Source of the DNA: Macrobrachium rosenbergii | Taxonomy: Eukaryota; Arthropoda; Malacostraca; Decapoda; Palaemonidae | NCBI RefSeq assembly: GCF_040412425.1 | Contig: NC_089792.1 | Location: 22,312,199 to 22,376,198, forward strand | Reading direction: 5' to 3' | Length of the DNA: 64,000 nucleotides | Shown here: positions 25,836 through 37,761 of the stretch, piece by piece | How the letters are laid out: every line of letters begins with the position of its first letter | How positions within the stretch are numbered: the stretch's first letter is position 1 | Made by a program: the position numbers and the translations under genes | The notes under the pieces: generated by a model | Told to the model about the DNA's origin: nothing | Database searches by the model: none | Seen by the model: the letters and a program-made list of their open reading frames with translations, nothing else

Positions 25836-27857
25836 CCTTTGGTTTCTGTGGCCCAAAACTACAGGATTATCTTCTGCTCTCATCCCTATACTTCTTTCCT
25901 TTAATTAAATCTACGTTAACCTATCGTACTGAGTTACTCGGGTATTGATTACACTTCTTTAACTGTGGGCTCTACCTCCCCAAGTTGGAGGGAGCCTAAC
26001 GTCATTCTCAGGCTTTCGCAACAACAATACTCGTGTTACTAATGAATACACAAGGCTCCCAAGATGTCTTACAACCAAGATAGATGGGTATCATGAGAGA
26101 GAGAGAGAGAGTGGGGGCTCTGTGATTTCCGGTCTCCCTAGAGAGGGATCATGCTTAACTCTTGGGAGAAAATGGGAAAGATTTGTTTAAGAATCTTCAC
26201 CATGGAAATGTTATTTAAGAATAAGCGATATTATAGTAAAAGGTTTTGCAGTGCAGTTGTAGGGGATGTTCGCAGTTGTCGATTTTTTTAAAAGGGGTAA
26301 AAGACATCAAGGACTTAGAAATGGCATTTGATCAATTACACTGTGAAATGAATAGTAAACGAGGATAGCTGTAATGTTTCACATAGTTTTTTTTATTAAC
26401 ACTTTATGAATTTAAAAGAATTAAGAAGGAAAATGTCATTGCAATGACAGATTATTTTTCAGTTTGGAGTAATTTTCTCCATCCTTAAGTATTTACAGGA
26501 TAAAATTACTTTAAATATCTTTCCAGAGGTATTTACGAGAGGAATGGAGCAATGTTGTTGCCTTTACAAATGTTTAATTTGTCCCTACAATCTTTTTGTG
26601 AAATCTAAAGATATCTTGTCTATGGTGGTTTACGTGGGGTCCTCTCTTATACCGTAGACAATTCAGGAAATGATCCACATTTAGGTCTGTCTATGATCAG
26701 AGTTACGACAAAATAACATCAACATACTGGAAAGGTGATGCAGCTCTGCATACGTAGAAGTTTGGTAAATTAGATAAAACCAGAGTTGTCTGAAATGGAA
26801 CAGACAGAAACAGAAAGTGGAGTCACTGAAAAAGTTAATAGATGATCTTATGCAGAAATTTTGAACCATCTTTCCAAGTGAGTCAAAAGTAATTTAATGT
26901 GTTCATTTAGATCACTTATTTGATTACGATCTGTTGAAGATACTAAGAAAATGAAATGGACGGTGTAAACCTGGGAGACATGGTGAGGGGTGGTAATAGA
27001 ATTTGAGAGAAGACATAACTGATACCAAATCCTCAACAGAAACAATAACTCTCTGGGTTGAAGCTGAACCCTGAATGATGCGATTTCTTTTGTTACGATA
27101 AAAGGACACATTTTATAAAATAAGAGAGACCCGATCCGGTCCATCCATGTGAAGTTTTTTCTCCTAAAAGTTAAATTTATATCTCTCAGATAAATCTAAT
27201 CTCTTCTCAGTGAAGAAACACAATCGTAAAATTCTTTCTTTTTTTTTCCTTATAAACCTGCTATCAGACTGTCAAACGAACAAATAGACAAACGAAATAA
27301 AAATGAGGATACATCCTGTTTGTCGGAAGCAGTACATTACAATAGCTGGTGGAAGTCCGGAGATATTTTATTTAATGTTATTTTCCAGTCAAAGTGAATA
27401 GATAAATACTAGCTGGATAGTAATGAAAGATATGTGTGCTTTTACCGAAGATATAAAGGACTGATATGTCGTTTGTGTTAACAACATTTTAATCACGTAA
27501 AGAAAAACGTGCTTTTATAAATATTATCCAGTGTAGGAAGGTATAGTGACTTAAAATTAAAGGTAATTTCAAAAGAAATTATGAAAATCGCAATTCTGCT
27601 GTTTTGTAAAATGTTTATGGTTGGGATTTTACTTCAAACATTGTTTTTATTTCACTCTTCTTTTTACTTTTACGTAAATACTTTTATGTAAACCTTGAAA
27701 ACCATTCAATGAAATGTTTTTTGTAATTCGCTTTGCCGAGAGTTCTTGGAGCTGAGAAAACGAGATTATATTTCGTTAGTTTCAGTAAGCAAACTGTAAA
27801 CTACATTTATGTAAGAAACATTTACATAGATGATGCAATTTATACATCGGACGAATC
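25836..27857. other. Unassigned stretch
   Basis: Short (AG)n at 26094-26111. The minus-strand frames at 26681-26869 and 26848-27144 have no domains. Nothing else is recognisable. Confidence 0.5.
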
Positions 27858-28020
27858 CACCGTAGTGGGGTAGTGCCGTCAGTGCACCTCACGGGGTGCA
27901 CTGCACTGTAGGTATTACTAGAGGTTCTTTGCAGCGTCCCTTTGGCCCCTATCTGCAACCCCTTTCATTCCTTTTACTGTACCTCCATTTATATTCTCTT
28001 TCTTCCATCTTGCTATCCAT
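27858..28020 (+). mobile_element. S2 element, 5' half (interrupted by LINE)
   Basis: Has the S2 opening TAGTGCCGTCAGTGCACCTC and the CAGCGTCCCTTTGGCCCC section. It stops at CTTGCTATCCA, exactly where full S2 copies would continue into CCCTCTCCTAACG. The other half resumes near 29266. Confidence 0.9.
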
Positions 28021-29265
28021 GGTTTTGTACCCGGAAAAAGTACACAAACCCAACTGTTAGTCCACCATGAAAGCATATATAAAAATATGATAAAACGAAA
28101 AAGATACAGATGTGATTTACCTAGACTTTGCAAAAGCTTTTGACAAGGTAGATCATTATATTAGTAATATTGTGGACAAAGTAGGAAGACGGATAAAAGA
28201 ATTTTTGCAAAACAGAAAACAGTGATTGCAAACAACAAGAAACTGGATGAAGCTAAGGTAATATCCGGTGTGCCACAAGGTACGGTGTTAGTTGCATTGC
28301 TGTTTGTGATTATGATTGCAGACATAGACAGTAATGTTAAGGACTCAGTAGTGAGAAGTTTCGCCGATGATACAAGAACAAGTAGAGACTTGTGATGAAG
28401 ATAGGAAATCGCTACAAAGAGACCTAAACAAAATATGTAAATGGCAGAGGTAAATAGGATGGTATTTACCTCTGATAAATTTGAATCAATAAACTATGGT
28501 GATAAAGAAGGAATGCTATATGCATATAGAGGACCTAATAACGAGACAAGCACAAATAAGGAAGCAGTTAAAGACCTTGGTGTGATGTTGAATAGGAATA
28601 TGTTATGCAATGATCAAATAGCAATGCTATTGGCAAAATGCAAAGCAAAAGTCCACTTCAAAACAAGAAAAGCCGAACACATGATTATGCTTTATAAAAC
28701 GTATGTACATATTCCACTTGAATATTGCAATATAATATGGTACCCACACTTCCAAAGGATATTGCACAAATAGACAGTTGGTCCTTTGCAGCTAGAATAG
28801 AAGAAGTTAAGGACCTTGACTAATGGGAAAAGACTACAATTCTTAAATTTATATAGTCTCGAAAGGAGAAGAGAACGCAACATGATAATACAGGCATGGA
28901 AACAGATAGAAGGAATTACCCATGGAGCTAAAAATATCAGAAAGAGCAAGCAGAGGTAGATTAATAGTGCCCAAAACTATACCAGGAAAACTAAGGAAAG
29001 CACACAGGACATTAATCCACCACGCACCAGCATCGATAATGCAGCGTCTATTCAATGCGTTACCAGCTCATCTGAGGAACATATCAGGAGTGAGCGTAGA
29101 TGTGTTCAAGGATAAGCTCGACAAATATCTAAGATGCATCCCAGACCATCCAAGATTGGCAGATGCAAAATATACCTGAAGATGCATTGGCAATTCTCTG
29201 GTAGACTTCGCCTCACACTGAGGGACCTGGGGCAACCCGAACGAACTGTAAGGTCTGTAAGGTGA
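28018..29265 (+). pseudogene. CR1-like LINE, 5'-truncated, reverse transcriptase with post-RT region
   Basis: The remnant begins inside the reverse transcriptase with HGFVPGKSTQTQLL, then DVIYLDFAKAFDKVDH, SGVPQGTVL, the catalytic FADD (28359-28370), KTYVHIPLEYCNIIW, LNLYSLERRRER and RLFNALPAHLRN, ending in a TGA near 29177. These blocks are spread over several frames, so multiple frameshifts and stops have killed the protein. The order and the SLERRRER and LFNALP blocks are those of CR1-group LINEs. About 85 bases of 3' UTR follow and end in a repeated CTGTAAGGT, like the short 3' repeats of CR1 elements. The endonuclease and first ORF are absent, as expected from incomplete reverse transcription. 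A shorter copy of the same family lies at 51300-51520. The insertion splits an S2 element. Confidence 0.9.
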
Positions 29266-29412
29266 TCCTCTCCTAACGATTGATTCATAGTGCAACTGCG
29301 AGGTTTTCCTGCTGTTACCTTTGTAACCGTTTACTCTCAATTTTCCTTTCAGTGCTGAATGACCTCATAGGTCCCAGTGCTTGGCCTTTGGTCTAAACTC
29401 TATATTCCAATC
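29266..29412 (+). mobile_element. S2 element, 3' half (after LINE insertion)
   Basis: Resumes with CCTCTCCTAACGATTG and runs through GTGCAACTGCGAGG, GCTGAATGACCTCATAGGTC and CTATATTCC. Joined to 27858-28020 it would make one ordinary S2 copy. Confidence 0.9.
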
Positions 29413-29467
29413 CATCAGACATATCTGCTTAATATATTCCACGTCAGTATCATCCATTTTTCTTTTC

Positions 29468-29501
<34 letters not shown>

Positions 29502-29937
29502 AAACGCCTTCTAACTCTGTGTTCTGCCTGAATGTATTTGATTGAATAGTGAAGAAGAAGAACAAGGGACACCAAACGCTCCATCCTTTATCCAAGAAGG
29601 GAGAGGACTGGCTTACCAACAGATACCTTTAAACTGGATTCATATTTCGAACGACTGAACAGTGGTTCAGGCCAATTCTTGCCCTTTACTATATACATAA
29701 AACGCTTCAAATTCGTCCTTTTTTCATGCTTTACGTCTTTGTTTAGCAAGAGCAAATATTGACAATGATGAAAGCACTTGTTTGCGGACAGTGCTCGTTT
29801 TCGTCGTGCTAAAGTTGAGAGATGAGGCTAACTTGTATTGATATTAGTTCTCCTTGATAAAACGACTCGTCTCTGTCCCGACTGTTAATTCAAATTGACT
29901 TTAGTTTTCTTCACAAATTGTTATTTTTCTTGAATTT

Positions 29938-30003
<66 letters not shown>

Positions 30004-30185
30004 CCTATATCTAATATAACGTCCTTTGTTTATATATATATATAAAATTAAAGTCTTTTTGATTAACTCCTTTGTTTAAGTGGAACAAAATTAAAAGTCT
30101 TTTTGATTTTTTTTTTCGAACATGAATGTATTGCCACAGGTTAATAGATTATATAATATATTAACAAAATTAATATAATGTTATT
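29413..30185. other. Unassigned stretch with AG and CT runs
   Basis: Contains (AG)n at 29468-29498 and (CT)n at 29941-29995. The rest is AT-rich without recognisable features. Confidence 0.6.
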
Positions 30186-30189
30186 CGGT

Positions 30190-30507
30190 TTAATAGTGTT
30201 CAATACAAATACTAATTGCTAACTCTGCAGAAAGACGCCTACTGGATTTTTGAGGAGAACGCAACAACGATTCTTGTGGTTCATTGGACTTTTCTAAGCT
30301 TGTTGCAACAACTGGCCTACCCGCTCTTTGAGCATCACTTACACTTCGTGTGGATTCAGATTTTTTAATCAAGCTTGTGATATTTCGGCTTTGCACCCTT
30401 GGGATGTTAAATTCAGCTGATAACAATCTTGCGGTTTCAGCACCATTTTTATTGTTTTGATAGTACAATTGAATTGCTTTTACGCTATGTTCCTTTGTTA
30501 ATCTCAT
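30190..30507 (-). pseudogene. Mariner-type N-terminal DNA-binding domain (DUF4817-like), truncated
   Basis: The 105-codon minus-strand frame opens MRLTKEHSVKAIQLYYQN and continues with ETARLLSAEFNIP, SESTRSVSDAQRAGRP and PQKSSRRLSAELAIS. The spacing resembles the helix-turn-helix plus linker seen at the start of Tc1/mariner-related proteins: an opening MRLT..E, a central GSVSD..R.GRP linker, and a second helix-turn-helix beginning at PRKS.RR...ELGIS. Such domains bind transposon ends. The frame breaks soon after the second domain starts, and no catalytic DDE/D region is visible. Upstream of the ATG there is a plausible splice acceptor (CTTCATTTTTCAG on the minus strand, about 30530), so a 5' exon is conceivable. 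Identification is from motif memory. A domesticated host gene exon is possible but less likely. Confidence 0.7.
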
Positions 30508-30568
30508 GGTTATATAAAATATCTGAAAAATGAAGATTTAGCAATATAAAATTAAAAAGGGCGTTACT

Positions 30569-30690
<122 letters not shown>

Positions 30691-30704
30691 AATATTTATA
30701 TACT

Positions 30705-31160
30705 GTGCATTCTGTCACACCAAAGAGAGGAATCTCATTCATTCTCATAACTTACTTTAATACTCTTATCATTTTCCTCAATAACTGGGGCAACTGGGAG
30801 GACTGGAAAAGCAATGACTTATTTACGAGTGACCGAAGATCATTTCGATTTTTTATCGCACAATTTCGTTCTGTCAAAGAGGCAGCCTCGTTTCCCAGCA
30901 GACGTAGTTTTAATGTAATTTCTTTCATTGACATTATTCAGCTCTTATCTGCTGGAGGTGAACGACAGAGTTTAATTACACAAGAGGTTAATGTTTCTTC
31001 CATGCGTGAGGCGGAGGGAGGAAGACATTTCAGTCGCTCGCTCTGGGAAATGATGACTCTCAAGAGAATTGCAGAAGTGGCACCGTTATTCCTTCGTTCC
31101 TTTCCTCCTTTTCAGGAAGGGCTTTCTCTCCTTCTTTTGATGGAGGAGGATGAAGGATAA
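30705..31160 (+). other. Unassigned 151-codon frame
   Basis: This is the longest frame in the window not made of tandem repeats. It has a hydrophobic start and a more polar, Arg/Glu-rich second half. I do not recognise any domain. Base composition is less AT-rich than in the flanks. No second copy in the window. It could be chance, an unrecognised transposon piece or an exon. Confidence 0.2.
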
Positions 31161-31472
31161 TGACTGCAATTAGTCCTTTTAAAAATCACCTCATTTTCTT
31201 CCCAATCCGTCTGTCACCGTAAAGTTAGTTACTTGGTTTATGCGAGTACCTTTCTGTTTTCCCTAAAACTTTCCATTTGCAATGTGATATAAAAGCTAAA
31301 GAACTGAAGAGATTTGGCTGTACGTTGCGCCTAATAGAAGTCTTCTTGTGTATTAATCTTGAAATACTCCATATACAGTATGTATGTAAATATGTATGTA
31401 TACAGTATATATATTTATGTGTGTATGTGTATTTATACATTATATATATATATTGTGTATGTATTTATATAT

Positions 31473-31585
<113 letters not shown>

Positions 31586-31839
31586 TTATATACATGTATA
31601 TTTCTTCCAAAAATTTAAAAAAACATACGTTGTAAAAATTGACACAATATAATAAAACAAAAATGAATTAAAAGCAACAATACATAAAGACAAGTAAAAC
31701 ACTAAAATGCACATAAAACTTATAAAAGACTCGGTAAAATAACAAACACAGTAGTTAAAACAAACTTACTTACTGTTACAATGAGCAGGACTGCTCTACC
31801 CTGTTGGTTTTATTTTGATATTTTCATTTTTTAGTTTTG

Positions 31840-32055
31840 TGTAAAAGAAAACTATTGTGCCGGCTTTGTCTCTGCGTCCGCACTTTTAACTGTCCGCCCT
31901 CAGATCTTAAAAACTACCGAGGCTAGAGGGCTGCAAATTTCGTATGTTGATTATCCACCGTCCAGTCATCAAACATACCCAATTGGAGCCCTCTAGCCTC
32001 AGTAGTTTTTATTTTATTTAAGGTTAAAGTTAGCCATAATCGTGCTCTTTTGCTG
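31840..32055 (+). repeat. Family H structured element, copy 2 (5' part)
   Basis: Covers the GTCTCTGCGTCCGCAC opening and the first long hairpin (AAAACTACCGAGGCTAGAGG paired with AGCCCTCTAGCCTCAGTAG), and ends soon after GTTAGCCATAATCGTGC. The second and third hairpins are missing. Confidence 0.85.
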
Positions 32056-32395
32056 TTTGCAGTTCTGTCAGCTCTTTGTAACAGCAGGTTAGTTCGTTTT
32101 CACTGTTTTATTTTATTTTAGTGCGTCTTTCATAGGTTTTATATGCATTTTAGTTGATCTTTTGTAATTTTATGTGCATTTTGGTGTTTTATTTGTCTTT
32201 ATGGATTGTGGCTTTTAATTCATTTTTGTTTTATTATATTTGTCAGTTTTTACAATGTATGTTTTTTTTTTTTTTGGAAGGAATCCCAAATGTAAATATA
32301 ATTTAAGAAACGTTGGAATAAACTGTGAAAATAATCATCTCATCTTATTCCTGGTCGGACCTCCTATGTATATGTATAATATATACATACACATA

Positions 32396-32640
<245 letters not shown>

Positions 32641-32739
32641 TATTTTCATATATATATATTTATATAATAAGTCCACCGTCCCGTGAGGTCGATAGCGACG
32701 GATAGGACTATATATTTCGTTATGCGTCATATATGTATG

Positions 32740-32743
32740 TATG

Positions 32744-32774
<31 letters not shown>

Positions 32775-32825
32775 TATATATATATTAAAGTTTGTATATA
32801 TATATATAATATATATGATAAATAG

Positions 32826-32902
<77 letters not shown>
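32740..32902. repeat. (AT)n microsatellite cluster
   Basis: Interrupted AT run followed by a pure run from about 32828. Confidence 0.95.
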
Positions 32903-32905
<3 letters not shown>

Positions 32906-33230
32906 ACTCATCTCCAGCTTACGCACTCCACTCATCTCAGCTTCCTTTTCACAATACTCATCATCTTTCATATTGATTTTGCCGAACTTAATGGTAAATG
33001 GCACAATTGTTGGCCTTTATCAGTCAAAAGTTAAAGTTTTGCCATTTCCAATATATAGAGCACTAAAATCAGAGATTAGACATAAAATTAGACTTAGGGG
33101 AAAGTGAGGGTACTCAGTAAACTTACTTTACAATATACTGCAAGGAAGAAAGATATCTCTAAAGAGTGAATGCCACTTGACTGATGTCAGTTATCGACTT
33201 GTAGTACCTTGTCTCAAGAATCTTGGATAC

Positions 33231-33232
<2 letters not shown>

Positions 33233-33315
<83 letters not shown>
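33233..33315. repeat. (AG)n microsatellite, ~41 units
   Basis: A pure AG run, the longest in the window. Confidence 0.95.
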
Positions 33316-33316
<1 letters not shown>

Positions 33317-34095
33317 CGGCCTTGAGTACCAAACTATCAGCCCGTGGATGAAAAATTCCCGATAACTGGTTAATTGCGGAACGAATTAATTTCAATTAAT
33401 TTTGAAAATGCAAAACAAGCCCTCTTTCAGGACGGGTTATCACCTTCACTGACTTTAAAAGTCTGTTGCTGTACAAACAATCTTTTATTCTATTTCTGTA
33501 CAGATTAACTGACAAGTTCCATTCGTGTTTAAGAGACGCCCTTAATTATTGTAATATGGAATAAACTTTTGAATTCATTTACTTAAACTTTGCATTATAT
33601 TTTTCATTTCAAAAGTTTAAGTACTATTACACATTTTCTTATAAGAAACCTTTTGTGACTGCCTGTGTAATACTCTTAAGTAACCATCCTCTTTCTCATA
33701 TGTGGGTGTGTTCCGTTTTAATTAATTTCTGCTGCCTCGCGAATGGCTGTTCATTTGAGCTGCAGCTGTAAACTGCAATACTTTTCTTAACCTATTACCA
33801 AGTGCTCCTCATTTTTAGGTTGTGTTTAGATAGCTCAGGGTTTAATTACATAGAAGAGCTTCGTTTGCATAACTGCCGTGTTTGCACTGCTGGGTCATGC
33901 TTAAATATCACAGCTGAGGTAATGACAGCAATCGTCACAAAACGGCGTTGATTCGCCTGCACGAGTATTTCCCAACGCGCTCTTTGCTAGTTTCTTACGC
34001 TTAGTTTATGAAGGGCTTTTGTTTTGTTTTGTGGTTCGAAAGAAATGTCACTCAAACCGAAAGAATCGCGTAAAAATAAGGAAATATCTCGATTT
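33316..34095. other. Unassigned stretch
   Basis: Moderately AT-rich, with no repeats or frames of note. It leads into the 51-bp array. Confidence 0.5.
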
Positions 34096-36292
34096 TCTCT
34101 TCATCCACTAAGAGGAATACTATTATGAAAAGGTAATATTGTAATTTTTCCTCCATCTACCAGAGGAATACTATCATGAATCGAAAAGGAAATATTGTAA
34201 TTTTTCCTTCATATACAAGAGAACTATTATTATGCAAAGGAAATATTGCAGTTTTTCCTTCATGTACCAGACGACTATTATTATGCAAAGGAAATTTTAC
34301 AATCTTTCCCTCACCCACCAGATAACTACTGTCATCCAAAAGAAATATTGCAGTTTATCCTCGATCTACCAGAGGACTACTTTTATTCAAAGGAAAAACT
34401 GAAATTTTTCCTTCATCTACAAGAGGACTACTGTCAAGCAAACGAAATATTGCAAATTTTCCCATCATTTAGCAGAGAACTATTATCATGCAAAAGAAAT
34501 ATGGCAATTTTCCTTCATATACCAGAGAATTATTATTAAGTAAAGGAAATATTGCAATTTTCCTTAATCAGCCAGAGAACTATTAATTATCATACAAAGG
34601 AAATATTACAATTTTCCCTCATCCACCAGAGGACTACTATCATGCCAAGAAAATATTGCAATTTTTCCCTCATCTGCCAGAGGACTACTATCATGCAAAC
34701 GAAATATTGCAGTTTTCCCTCATCTACCAGAGGATTACTATCATGCCAAGGAAATTTTGCAGCTTTTACTTCATCTACAAGGGAACTACTATCATGCCAA
34801 AAAAATATTGCAATTTTTCCTTCATCTACTAGAGAACTATTATCATGCAACGGAAATATTGCAATTTTTCCCTCATCTACCAGAGAACTATTATCATGCA
34901 AAGATATTGAAATTTTTCCCTCATCCACCAGAGAACTACTATCATGCAAAGTGAACATTACAATTGTTCTCTCAACTATCAGAGAACTACCATCATGCTA
35001 AGAAAATATTGCAAATTTTCCCTCATCTATAGGACTATTATCATGCAACGGAAATATTACAAATTTTCCCTCATCTACCAGAGAACTACTATCATGCCAA
35101 GAAAATATTTTAATTTTCCTCTCATCCAAGATAACTACTGTTAACTATCATCATCCAATAGAACTACTGTCATGCAAAGGAATTTTTTACCCTCATCCAC
35201 CAGAGAACTATTATCATGCAACGGAAATATTGCAGTTTTTCCCGCATCCACCATGGAACTACTGTCATGCAAAGGAAATATTGTAATTTTCCCCTCATCC
35301 ACCAGAGAACTACTGTCATGCAAAGGAATGATTGCAATTTTTCTCTCATCCACAAGAGAACTGCTGTCATGCAAAGGAAATATTGCAATTTTTCTCTCAT
35401 CCACCAGAGAACTACTGTCATGCAAAGGAAATATTGCAATTTTCCCCTCATCCACCAGATAACTACTGTCATTTAAAGGAAATATTGCAAATTTTCCCTC
35501 ATCCACTAGAGAACTACTGTCATGCAAAGGAATTATTGTAATTTTTCCTTTATCCACCAGAGAACTACTGTCATGCAAAGGAATGATTGCAATTTTCTCT
35601 CATCAAAGAGAAATGCTGTCATGCAAAGGAAATATTGCAATTTTTCTCTTCATCCTACTGTCATGAAAGAATGATTGCAATTTTCCCGTATCCATACTGT
35701 CATGCAAAGGAATTATTGCAATTTTTCCCTCATCCAACAGAGAACTACTGTCATGCAAAGAAAATATTGTAATTTTCCCTCATCCACTAGAGAACTACTG
35801 TCATGCAAAGGAATTGTAATTTTTCCCTCATCTGCCAGAGAATTACTGTCATGTAAAGGAAATATTGCAATTTTTCCCTCATCCACTAGAGAACTACTGT
35901 CATGCACAGGAAATTTGCAATTTTCCCCTCATGCACCAGAGAACTGATATCATGTAAAGGAAATATTACAGCTTTTGCTTCAGTTACCAGATAACTATTG
36001 TCATGCCAAGGAAATATTGCAATTTTTCCTTCATCTGCCAGAGTTGATGCAGATAATTTTCCCCTCATACTAACTAATATCAAGTAAAGGAAATATTGCA
36101 ATTTTTGTTCCAGTTGCCAGATAACTACTGTCATGCAAAGGAAATATTGCAATCTTTGCTTCAGTTACCAAATAATTACTGTCATGCAAAGGAAATATTG
36201 CAATTTTTCCCTCATCTTCCAGAGGAATACTATCATGCAAAGGAAATATTGGGATTTTTCCTTCACATGCCAGATGACCACTACCACGCAAC
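34096..36292. repeat. 51-bp minisatellite, ~43 units
   Basis: Successive GTCATGCAAAGG words at 35264, 35315, 35366 and 35417 give an exact 51-bp period. Each unit has a CCCTCATCCACCAGAG part, an AACTACTGTCATGC part and an AAGGAAATATTGCAATTTTT part. The centre (about 35160-35580) is the most uniform and the edges are the most diverged. Because 51 is divisible by three, indel-free stretches stay open: on the minus strand 145 codons of HDSSSLVDEGKIAIFPL repeats (35141-35578), on the plus strand 149 codons (34552-35001). Frames are open in several phases on both strands, and 1-2-base indels break each of them within the array, so I read this as non-coding satellite DNA and not a repeat protein. 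Confidence 0.92.
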
Positions 36293-36852
36293 AATGAATC
36301 TTCCGCACCGCATGTAGACTGACATACAACAATCAGCCTGACAGACTTTTACAACTTTTTTTTATTGACTGAAAAAAAAATGTATTCATCTAGATTCAGT
36401 TTTCTGCATGTCTTAGTTTTCCCGTGACATTTCAGTAACAAAAGTGATTGCTGCGTTGATGAGATTGAAGCTTGGATGACAGAAAGGGCAAAGGTCTGAT
36501 GAAATATAGTTTAAACAAGATTCAGGAAATACAGAAAAAACAGACACCCTGTTCTCATGGCAGCTGTAAAGATCAATTCGCACGTCCATAGTATTTTATA
36601 CTCTTATAATTTGCAAACTTTATCATCCACATGAAGTATGGATGTTTTCATGTTGTTTCTGGAATTTTTTTTATGATGTTTTCTAAAAATTCAGTTGAAT
36701 GTGTAATAAGAAAAAATTTTCAGCGGTAAAAGTGCGTTCCAATGTTCCAGATATGTCATTAGCTACTTATAAATTAAAAAATAAAAAGTGATCCATTCAT
36801 CTAGTCTTCGATTTCCGTGTTTTTGATCGAGCCACAGGCCGCACATTCCACA

Positions 36853-36898
36853 TTTTTTCAGAAAGATACTTGTATAATATTGGAGAGGTGGACCTTAC

Positions 36899-36933
<35 letters not shown>

Positions 36934-37004
36934 GTGTGTGTGTGTGGACATCTTCGTATGGGTCCTAAAGTTTCGTGTTTGGAAGTCGTACAATATAAAT
37001 TTTC

Positions 37005-37072
<68 letters not shown>

Positions 37073-37115
37073 AGGGCCACCTCTCCAATATTATACAAGT
37101 ATCTTTCTGAAAAAA
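36853..37115. repeat. Long palindrome with AG/CT inner arms
   Basis: The outer arms 36853-36899 and 37069-37115 (47 bp each) are reverse complements with one mismatch; they contain GATACTTGTATAATATTGG. The arms continue inward as (AG)n at 36902-36932 and (CT)n at 37008-37069. The unique loop between them is about 75 bp. Confidence 0.92.
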
Positions 37116-37720
37116 TCGCCATCTTCAGGCTGGTGGGTGGCGACCCACCATACATCACAAGTGGAATAGAGAAAGATCCTTAACAAGGACAGATATCTTT
37201 ACAAGGAGACAATAATTGTCCAGAATCAAACTTCTTATGATGACAGCTGTTTTTGACAGTCTCCAACATTTTTTCATGTTTTGTTTCTCTTTTTTGGATG
37301 ATTCAGGGTTTTCTTGTCTGTCAGATAGACATTTAATGCATTCTAGGTCCAGACCTAGTTCCTTTTGTGGTTTTATGGACATTCTGCCCATGGCTACTTT
37401 CACGTCCTGCAGTACCACTTAAGCAGTACCACTTAAGGACAGAAGTCAAATCTCAGAAATTCAATAAGGTTAATATTACCTTTGCATCTTGATTATAATA
37501 ATAAAGTCGAAACAAAGGTCCCAATAGGACAAGGAGCCAGTACATAAAAGGAAGTTGCGAAGTAAGGATTAACCTATGAAATTAAATAACAAAGAAAGAT
37601 AAATTAAAATCATTTCTGTAACACCAGCGGTAACATGATTTTATCAGGAGAGAGAGAGAGAGTTTAATATTCTGTAGTTTGATGTTAATGGGGTTTATGA
37701 TCCCTTGGCACAGGACCATA

Positions 37721-37761
<41 letters not shown>

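Noticed and set aside
34552..35578. Repeat-protein gene(s) in the 51-bp array
   Set aside because: Frames are open in several phases on both strands simply because the period is divisible by three. Each frame is broken by 1-2-base indels within the array, and no start context, splice signals or flanking exons are seen.
34096..36292. CRISPR-like array
   Set aside because: The repeats are contiguous tandem units without unique spacers, and the DNA is eukaryotic in character.
37155..37418. 87-codon minus-strand frame as a host exon
   Set aside because: It looks somewhat protein-like, but no family, splice acceptor or neighbour supports it.
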